From: Marispirochaeta aestuarii | GTDB lineage: Bacteria; Spirochaetota; Spirochaetia; JC444; Marispirochaetaceae | Assembly (NCBI RefSeq): GCF_002087085.1 | Contig: NZ_MWQY01000006.1 | Coordinates: forward strand, 62,001 to 126,000 | Direction: 5' to 3' | DNA length: 64,000 bases | Shown here: positions 58,515-64,000 of the stretch, one piece after another | How positions within the stretch are numbered: position 1 is the stretch's first letter | Layout of the letters: each line of letters begins with the position of its first letter | Translations under genes and position numbers: made by a program | Notes under the pieces: generated by a model | Seen by the model: the letters and a program-made list of their open reading frames with translations, nothing else | Database searches by the model: none | What the model was told of the DNA's origin: nothing

Positions 58515-59552
58515 ATGAACGGGATAAAACGCACCGGAAAAACAGGAACAGCCGGGTATTTCGTTTTGATTATGCTGGTTTTAACACTTCTCAGCGCCTG
58601 TGCCGATACTGGTGCGACCGGCGGGGACACAGGGGGACTCGCTGCTTCAGCAGCGCCGTATATCATGCCCGAACCTGGGGTTCACTATCTTGTTTCCGGC
58701 AGCTCCCTTACGGTGAGTATTGAATCGCCGTCCCGGGATGCCGAAATCTTCTTTACCCTGGATGGTACGGAACCTGCGGAAAACTCGACGCGCTACGTAA
58801 GCCCCTTCCTCGTAGACAGTTCCATCGTCGTGCGTGCTGTGGCCCTGGAAGACGGCAAGAGGGAGAGCCCGGCCGCCCATGCCACCTTCGTCATTCTGGA
58901 GACAAGCCAGACCAGCGCCCCGCCTCTAATAAGCCCGGCGGGAGGCCTTCGTCACAACCCCACATCCATAAGCATAAGCAGTGCGACTGTGGACGCCAAG
59001 ATTTACTATACCACCGACGGAAGCCTGCCTCATGGTGGATCCACTCTATATGAAGGACCATTTACCATCGATGCCCCGGTGCAGAATGTCCGGGCCGTGG
59101 CGATCAAAGCGGGGGAGGAGCGCAGTTTATCCTCTGCAAGTTTCAGCTTTTCAGCCTCGATGCCGGAGATCCTCCGCAGAGGACAGTGGGAAGGATACTG
59201 GGATCGATCGGGAAGCGGTTCCATACCCGACGGAGGTATTTTCGCCGCTGCATATTATGAAGCTCCGGCCCGGGGTACCTCCCTGACGGCGGGCAGTGCC
59301 ACCGGAGGTGCCGAGATTCGTTTCACAGTCGACGGAAGTATCCCGGAGGAATCCTCCCTTCTTTATAACGGTCGCATGATGGTGTGGTGGGACGGCAATC
59401 CGGGAAACCTGCGGATCGGAGGAAATCTTGTTACCGGGCCGATTACCTCGAGCACTGGGATGAAGATACGCGTTTTCCGGGAAGGCTATGAGCCGAGTCC
59501 GGTACATACCATGGGATTCACCACAGCGGCCCCCACACCGGCCCCGTACTAA
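58515..59552 (+). CDS. Lipoprotein with chitobiase C-terminal-type (CHB_HEX_C) repeats
   Basis: 345 residues. Signal peptide with lipobox LLSAC (Cys29). Three repeats of the CHB_HEX_C/Fn3-associated type are visible: VSIESPSRDAEIFFTLDGTEP (about 72-92), ISISSATVDAKIYYTTDGSLP (151-171) and LTAGSATGGAEIRFTVDGSIP (255-275). Each has the Y/F-F/Y-T-x-D-G-x-x-P signature and a strand that ends in VRAVA. The repeats are beta-sandwiches that usually bind or space carbohydrate-active domains, yet no catalytic domain is attached here. GGAGG lies 10 bases upstream. It is followed after 9 bases by the FG-GAP gene, so it is a surface or periplasmic adhesin-like pair. Confidence 0.9.
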   Translation: MNGIKRTGKTGTAGYFVLIMLVLTLLSACADTGATGGDTGGLAASAAPYIMPEPGVHYLVSGSSLTVSIESPSRDAEIFFTLDGTEPAENSTRYVSPFLVDSSIVVRAVALEDGKRESPAAHATFVILETSQTSAPPLISPAGGLRHNPTSISISSATVDAKIYYTTDGSLPHGGSTLYEGPFTIDAPVQNVRAVAIKAGEERSLSSASFSFSASMPEILRRGQWEGYWDRSGSGSIPDGGIFAAAYYEAPARGTSLTAGSATGGAEIRFTVDGSIPEESSLLYNGRMMVWWDGNPGNLRIGGNLVTGPITSSTGMKIRVFREGYEPSPVHTMGFTTAAPTPAPY

Positions 59553-59561
59553 ACGGAGACA

Positions 59562-60890
59562 ATGCAGATGTATACCAAAAAACGTTTTACTATTCTGCCC
59601 AGGGTACTTGCGGGCATGACGATTCTGACAGTGATTTCCGGCTGCGCAGGAGCCGGTGCGGGAGTCGGTGAAAACAGCGGCGACGCTTTACCAGGCGTAA
59701 CATGGCAGCAGCTTGCCAAATTTACCGGGGGCGCTGAGTCACACACCCAGGCCGGCTTCAGCGTCGCAATCGACGGGCATACGGCGATAGTCGGCGTCCC
59801 CGGTGACGACATCAGAGGCTACAACGCCGGATCTGCCTATGTTTTTGTTCGCGACGGTTCAGGGATCTGGAGCAGGACGGACACACTCACCGCCTCAGAC
59901 GCCGGGGAAAACGACATTTTCGGCTCCAGCGTCGCCTTAAGCGGCGACTTCGCTATCGTCGGAGCGCCCTTACACAACGGTCCCACGGATAACCCTTTTG
60001 ATACGGACGGGATAAGCCGGGACTCCGGGGCGGCCTATGTCTTCGTGCGCAGCGGGGACAGCAGCTGGAGCCAGGAGGCGAAGCTCACCGGCAACAGGGA
60101 CCTGGTCATAGCGGATGACAATTTCGGCTCCAGCGTTGCAATCAGCGGAGACACGGCGATAGTCGGGTCGCCCTATGATGAAAAGGGAACTGCAAACCCG
60201 GACTCCGGGGCGGCATACGTGTTCCGGCGGAACGACGAAGGCAATTGGCCTCAGGAGATCAGGCTCAGCGCCGCCGATGCCTCCGCGGGGGACCAGTTCG
60301 GCTCTCAAGTCGCGATCAGCGGATATTCAGCCATCGTCGGAGCACCCTTCAAAGATGACGGGGGTAACTCTTCCGGATCCGCCTATATCTTTACCCGCAA
60401 CGGCAGCTGGAGTCAGACAAAACTCAGCGTCGACGTCTCGGCAGGGAATCAGCTCGGTTTTGGCGTCGCAATCGACGGCGATACGGCGATTGCAGGGGCT
60501 CCCGGTGGTGGTGACGACTACAGAGGCCTGGCGTATGTTTTTACCCGCGACGCCGCAGGAAGCTGGAACCTGTCGGACACGCTCAGCCCTGTCGACGCCA
60601 CGGAGGGCGCATGCTTCGGCTGGAGCGTGGCTATCGACGGCGACAGCACCATCGTCGGGGCAGTCGGTGACGGTGCCGGCGGCTTTAACTCAGGGGCGGC
60701 GTTTGTTTTTAACCGCAGCGCCGAAGGTACCTGGAACCAGTCGGGAAAGCTCACCGCCGCCGACGCCGTTGCACACAATTGGTTCGGTCACAGCCTGGCG
60801 ATCAGCGGCCAATCCGCGGTAATCGGGGTCCCACGGGATGACGAAGTGGCTCAGAACTCAGGGGCAACGTACTTTTTTGCCCTGCGGTAG
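59562..60890 (+). CDS. Seven-repeat FG-GAP beta-propeller lipoprotein
   Basis: 442 residues. Lipobox VISGC (Cys28). Seven repeats of about 50-60 residues have the core FG-x-S-V-A-I-x-G-x-x-A-I-V-G-A-P followed by SGAAYVF: for example DIFGSSVALSGDFAIVGAPL, DNFGSSVAISGDTAIVGSPY, DQFGSQVAISGYSAIVGAPF and NWFGHSLAISGQSAVIGVPR. Seven repeats suggest a full seven-bladed propeller like the integrin alpha chain. Several DxDxxG-like calcium sites are possible but not regular. No enzymatic motif is seen. An adhesin or substrate-binding role is likely. GGAGA precedes the ATG at 59562. It is co-transcribed with the chitobiase-repeat gene. Confidence 0.9.
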   Translation: MQMYTKKRFTILPRVLAGMTILTVISGCAGAGAGVGENSGDALPGVTWQQLAKFTGGAESHTQAGFSVAIDGHTAIVGVPGDDIRGYNAGSAYVFVRDGSGIWSRTDTLTASDAGENDIFGSSVALSGDFAIVGAPLHNGPTDNPFDTDGISRDSGAAYVFVRSGDSSWSQEAKLTGNRDLVIADDNFGSSVAISGDTAIVGSPYDEKGTANPDSGAAYVFRRNDEGNWPQEIRLSAADASAGDQFGSQVAISGYSAIVGAPFKDDGGNSSGSAYIFTRNGSWSQTKLSVDVSAGNQLGFGVAIDGDTAIAGAPGGGDDYRGLAYVFTRDAAGSWNLSDTLSPVDATEGACFGWSVAIDGDSTIVGAVGDGAGGFNSGAAFVFNRSAEGTWNQSGKLTAADAVAHNWFGHSLAISGQSAVIGVPRDDEVAQNSGATYFFALR

Positions 60891-60913
60891 CTGCCGATGA
60901 CGGTGATTCCTGG

Positions 60914-61513
60914 CTAGGGCTGCCCGTTAAGAAAATTCCGGATTCCTGTAAGGATCATCTCCGCCGAAAGGGCGGAGAGGATCATCCCGGTAATCTTGCT
61001 CAGAATGACGATTCCCCGGCTTCCCAGGGCTCGTTTGATCAAAGACCCGGATAGCAGAACCGCGGATATGCAGGCTACCGCCGACAGCAGGGCCAGGGAT
61101 CCCATCAGCTTTGCGGAGAAGGAGTCGAGTTCCGCTCCCATGACCAGGAGGGTACCGATGGTGGCTGGTCCGACAATTATGGGGATAGCCAGGGGAACCA
61201 CCGCAACGTCCCCGTCATGGGGCACCGCGGCGCTCCCCGCCTGGCCGTGAACCAGACTGATGGCAGAGAGCATCAGGAGCACTCCGGCACCGACACGGAA
61301 GGCATCCAGGGTTATTCCGAAAACCGCGAACATCTGCCTCCCTGCAAAAAAGAGAAGCAGGCTCACCACGGCGGTAGCCCCTGAGACCGAGAGGGCCAGC
61401 CTGCGGCGGCGGTGAACGTCATAGCCCTCGGTCATGCTCAGAAACATGGTAAGACCGAAGAAGGGCGTCAAAACAAAGAACAATTTTATCCAGAGACTGA
61501 AGAATACGGACAT
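60914..61513 (-). CDS. MarC-family integral membrane protein
   Basis: 199 residues with six membrane segments. Family marks are FFVLTPFFGLTMFLSMTEG at the N-terminus, AGVLLMLSAISLVHG, VVPLAIPIIVGPATIGTLLV and the late KITGMILSALSAEMILTGI. MarC proteins (also annotated as NAAT) have been suggested to carry neutral amino acids, but function is not settled. It converges on the FG-GAP gene with 23 bases between the stops. It stands alone; the ROK gene ends 35 bases upstream and is in the same direction. Confidence 0.9.
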   Translation of the reverse strand: MSVFFSLWIKLFFVLTPFFGLTMFLSMTEGYDVHRRRRLALSVSGATAVVSLLLFFAGRQMFAVFGITLDAFRVGAGVLLMLSAISLVHGQAGSAAVPHDGDVAVVPLAIPIIVGPATIGTLLVMGAELDSFSAKLMGSLALLSAVACISAVLLSGSLIKRALGSRGIVILSKITGMILSALSAEMILTGIRNFLNGQP

Positions 61514-61548
61514 GGGGGGATATTACACGTTTACACTGCCAATTACCA

Positions 61549-62451
61549 TCATTGAACAGATGCGGCATCCTCCGCCAGAAGCAGGGCCCCCGTGATTCCC
61601 GCCCGGTTCTCCCGCTCAGGAAACACAATATACTCTTCCTGCTCTTCGGTAATCTCGGGCCTGTCCACATAGCCGTTGAGAAACTCCTTCAGGTATCGCC
61701 GTATGGCAGGAAATATCTGGGGCTGGTGCATTACCCCGCCCCCCATAATGATGCGTTGGGGACTCAGCATCAGAACCATGGAGGCCAGGCCCTGAGCGAG
61801 ATACCAGGCTTCCAGGTCCCAGGCGGGATGATCCTCCGGCAGTTCAATCCCCGGTCTTCCCCAGCGCGCCTCGATCGCAGGTCCGGCAGCCATGCCCTCG
61901 AGACAGCTTCCGTGGAAGGGACAGGTTCCGGGAAAGGGATCGTCCCGGCGGGGAGCCACCCGGATATGGCCGACCTCGGGGTGAACAAGACCGTGCAGTG
62001 CTTTGTTGTCGACCACGACCCCGCCGCCGATACCGGTCCCGATGGTCAGGTATAAAAAGGTATCGCAGCCCCGTCCGGCACCATAGAGCCCTTCTCCCAG
62101 GGCTGCGGCGTTTGTATCCGTGTCGAAACCGACGGGCACATTCATTCTGTTTGTAAAGAATCCGACAATATCGGTATCGGCCCACAGTATCTTAGGCGTC
62201 GAGGTAATATTCCCGAAGGTATCTGAAGAAAGATCCAGATCCACCGGACCGAAGGAGCCGATACCCAGGGATGCAATGGGCCCCAGATCCTTTTCGCATC
62301 CGCTAAAGAACTCATACGCCCGCATCATGGTCTCTTCCGGTGTTGTCGTGGGGAAACGGGTTTCCCTGAGTATTTCCACCGGTGAGTAGCCGACAGCGCA
62401 GACAAATTTTGTACCCCCGGCTTCGATTCCGGCAAGCAGCGGTTTGGACAT
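61549..62451 (-). CDS. ROK-family sugar kinase (fructokinase-like)
   Basis: 300 residues from the ATG at 62451, with AAGGAG 7 bases upstream; an in-frame ATG eight codons earlier lacks this. N-terminal ATP motif AGIEAGGTKFVCAVG, then SLGIGSFGPVDLD, the DTNAAALGEGLYGAG substrate loop with the catalytic Asp, TIGTGIGGGVV, and the zinc motif GHIRVAPRRDDPFPGTCPFHGSCLEGMAAG (HxxxxxxxC-x4-C type). This combination is that of bacterial fructokinase/mannokinase ROK enzymes. It phosphorylates fructose or mannose in the cytoplasm. It may be co-transcribed with marC downstream. Confidence 0.9.
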   Translation of the reverse strand: MSKPLLAGIEAGGTKFVCAVGYSPVEILRETRFPTTTPEETMMRAYEFFSGCEKDLGPIASLGIGSFGPVDLDLSSDTFGNITSTPKILWADTDIVGFFTNRMNVPVGFDTDTNAAALGEGLYGAGRGCDTFLYLTIGTGIGGGVVVDNKALHGLVHPEVGHIRVAPRRDDPFPGTCPFHGSCLEGMAAGPAIEARWGRPGIELPEDHPAWDLEAWYLAQGLASMVLMLSPQRIIMGGGVMHQPQIFPAIRRYLKEFLNGYVDRPEITEEQEEYIVFPERENRAGITGALLLAEDAASVQ

Positions 62452-62617
62452 TATGCACTCCTTTTTACATATCACTTATGGAGCATTCTATCCCGGTTTT
62501 CTGATTCTGTCGCGGGGTGCGAAGAACCCACCTCAGGCTCCTCCCGGGTCAAATCCAGCTCAACTTAAACAAAAGTTTAACACGAAATAGCTTGACCATC
62601 CCCACAAACATTATTAC

Positions 62618-62638
62618 ACATACAGACAGGTTGTATGT
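62618..62638. promoter_or_regulatory. Palindromic operator at the tetR start
   Basis: ACATACA-GACAGGT-TGTATGT has perfect 7-base arms and ends 3 bases before the ATG at 62642. It resembles AcrR/TtgR-type operators in sequence and covers the ribosome-binding position. Autoregulation of tetR and the efflux operon is likely. Confidence 0.6.
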
Positions 62639-62641
62639 ATC

Positions 62642-63256
62642 ATGAGACGGACCAAGAAAGAAGCAGAACAGACCAAGGAATCCATCTTTCAGGCGGGGAT
62701 AGAACTGCTGGCCAAAAAGGGGATTCATGAAACCTCCATGAGCGATATAGCCAGGGCAGCCGGCGTTACGCGGGGGGCCATCTACTGGCACTTCGAGAAC
62801 AAGGAGGCCCTCCTGCGGGAGATCCACGGACGACTCCAGAATTTCTATCAGAGCCTGGTGGATGCTGTGCGCAATGATTCAGCTTCCCTTACAGAAAGCC
62901 TCAACAAGACAGTACGACAGCTTTTTAAGAAATACCGGAAGGACGCCGCCTTCAGGCGCCTCCAGGACCTGAGTATCAAAATAAGTGTGCTCTATGCAGG
63001 AAATGATTCCATGGCGAATGATATAATTAAAACAGAAGAGCAGGATATCCGGCTCTTCTGTGAGGCCGTTAATGACAGTCCTGTAACCAAAAGTTGTACT
63101 CCTCTACAGCTCTTCATGATAATGGAATCACTGATTGGGGGCCTCCTGATCCGCCAGTACATACGTCAGGAGTTATTAAGCGATGAAGATATAGATGCCG
63201 CCGTGGCTTTCATAGTCAGGGGTTTTTCCGGCATCGGTGAAATTTCAGATAACTAA
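62642..63256 (+). CDS. TetR/AcrR-family repressor of the efflux operon
   Basis: 204 residues. The N-terminal helix-turn-helix (about 10-60) reads GIHETSMSDIARAAGVTRGAIYWHFENKEALL, which is the AcrR/TtgR pattern. The C-terminal domain (60-200) is the AcrR-type ligand-binding part, with the typical late RQYIRQELLSDEDIDAAVAFIVRGF. No clear Shine-Dalgarno lies before the ATG; the operator occupies that place. It lies 17 bases before an RND membrane-fusion gene, which it should repress until a toxic lipophilic compound binds. Confidence 0.92.
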   Translation: MRRTKKEAEQTKESIFQAGIELLAKKGIHETSMSDIARAAGVTRGAIYWHFENKEALLREIHGRLQNFYQSLVDAVRNDSASLTESLNKTVRQLFKKYRKDAAFRRLQDLSIKISVLYAGNDSMANDIIKTEEQDIRLFCEAVNDSPVTKSCTPLQLFMIMESLIGGLLIRQYIRQELLSDEDIDAAVAFIVRGFSGIGEISDN

Positions 63257-63273
63257 ACATCAGGAGAAAACAG

Positions 63274-64000
63274 ATGAATACTAAGCATTTACGAGTGCTG
63301 GCTATTGCAGCACTTTTGGCAGCAGCGCTTACCGGGTGTTCCCGGGAAGCTGAAGAGACAACCCGGAGCATAGACGAAATCCATGCCCAGGAAGGGATTC
63401 CCGTACGGGTTCGGGAATTAAAGCCGGAAACCTTTACGTCCAGACTGGGCTACACATCGTCCCTTACCGGATCGGTGGAGTCCACAGCATCAGCCCTGAT
63501 CGGAGACGTAATCGAGGAAGTTTTGGTTTCGGTTGGAGATTACGTGGAAAAAAACCAGGTTGTCCTGAGCTTTCCGGCGGACAATGCTTCGCTGAATTAT
63601 GAGCAGGTCAGGATCAATTTTGAGAACGCGAAAACCTCCTTCGAACGGATCAGCAGACTCTACACCGCCGAGCAGGGAATCTCCCGGCAGGATTACGACA
63701 ACGCCCGCACCCAGTACGAGATAGCCAAGGCCAACTGGGACACGGTACGGAAAATGAAGGACGTCCGGGCCCCGATCTCCGGGTACCTGACCCGGCTCAA
63801 CGTATTGGAGTCAGACAATGTGAGCCCCGGCGACCCCCTCTTCACGATTTCCAACCACACAAAGCTCAAGAGCACTGTCTGGGTCACCGACCGGGAAATC
63901 GGCAGGATCTCGGTGGGGCAGGAAGCAATCGCCGCCTGGCGGGAACATACTCTTCCCGGACGGGTCATCCAGGTCGATATGGCCATGGACCAGGAACGCA
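63274..64000 (+). CDS. RND efflux membrane-fusion protein, N-terminal part (runs off the window)
   Basis: 242 codons are visible with no stop. A lipoprotein signal peptide with lipobox LTGC (Cys22) is followed by a barrel-sandwich (lipoyl-like) half with GDVIEEVLVSVGDYVEKNQVVLSF. An alpha-helical hairpin follows (about 110-160, including RISRLYTAEQGISRQDYDNARTQYE), then the second lipoyl half with VRAPISGYLTRLNVLESDNVSPGDPLFTI and the beta-barrel domain. This is the HlyD/AcrA layout. AGGAGA precedes the ATG. It joins an inner-membrane RND pump, presumably encoded beyond the window, to an outer-membrane channel. Confidence 0.92.
   Translation, partial: MNTKHLRVLAIAALLAAALTGCSREAEETTRSIDEIHAQEGIPVRVRELKPETFTSRLGYTSSLTGSVESTASALIGDVIEEVLVSVGDYVEKNQVVLSFPADNASLNYEQVRINFENAKTSFERISRLYTAEQGISRQDYDNARTQYEIAKANWDTVRKMKDVRAPISGYLTRLNVLESDNVSPGDPLFTISNHTKLKSTVWVTDREIGRISVGQEAIAAWREHTLPGRVIQVDMAMDQER

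Noticed and set aside
1-64000. tRNA, rRNA or riboswitch genes
   Set aside because: I saw no clover-leaf, conserved rRNA stretch or known riboswitch core. A covariance-model search would be needed to exclude small RNAs.

Overview
The window is about 56-57% G+C, densely packed with genes on both strands, and has no rRNA, tRNA, CRISPR array or complete insertion sequence that I can see. The gene content suggests a free-living, sugar-acid-using, Gram-negative anaerobe or facultative anaerobe of the Spirochaetales. The reasons are solute-binding proteins whose mature ends begin with E-G-Q-K-E or E-G-S-S-E, YesM/YesN-type two-component systems beside ABC and TRAP transporters, multi-TM LuxR regulators, several chemoreceptors, and oxygen-defence and Feo genes. 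The taxonomic call is an inference; no marker gene is present.

Layout. 1-1267: the start of kduI (uronate catabolism) and its IclR regulator, which share a palindromic operator. 1339-5889: a DUF2202 ferritin-like protein divergent from a polyferredoxin / repeat protein / OmpR-type two-component operon. 5861-10346: mgsA, a ZIP metal transporter, a membrane chemoreceptor and a degenerate HisKA_2 sensor. 10330-17581: a seven-gene catabolic operon (ribose-type ABC importer, cyclase-family hydrolase, M24 hydrolase, gluconate-5-dehydrogenase-like SDR). 17691-24184: a four-gene regulatory operon (membrane AraC, membrane-tethered DctP homologue, YesM kinase, YesN regulator). 24528-28467: a divergent TRAP importer (dctPQM) with a sorbitol/idonate-type dehydrogenase. 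28557-31860: an ABC-2 exporter and a flavodiiron protein. 31964-37437: a metal island (feoA, feoA, feoB, DtxR regulator, DUF1007, NicO transporter, Cys-rich small-domain protein). 37455-44429: a large hybrid sensor kinase, a GH36-like glycosidase and a chemoreceptor. 44474-52706: a cassette with outer-membrane barrel, MFS and FtsX/LolD-type ABC genes, a LuxR-family membrane regulator and an acyl-CoA ligase. 52769-56535: PhzF-like protein and the three-gene proton-translocating transhydrogenase. 56541-56681: a MITE-like inverted-repeat element. 56756-60890: a LuxR 7TM-DISM regulator divergent from two surface lipoproteins (chitobiase-C repeats and a seven-repeat FG-GAP propeller). 60914-64000: MarC, ROK kinase, and TetR with the start of an RND efflux operon.

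How it fits together. The left 28 kb looks like a sugar-acid catabolic island: kduI, an IdnO-like SDR, an IdnD-like MDR dehydrogenase, one ABC and one TRAP importer. The regulatory quartet sits between the two importers and is probably wired to both. Both transport operons carry a strong hairpin just after the solute-binding gene, which fits extra binding protein per transporter. Several promoters have clear palindromes: iclR/kduI, feo, pnt, the lipoprotein cassette and tetR. The pnt and lipoprotein promoters share nearly the same 19-bp palindrome, which points to one common regulator.
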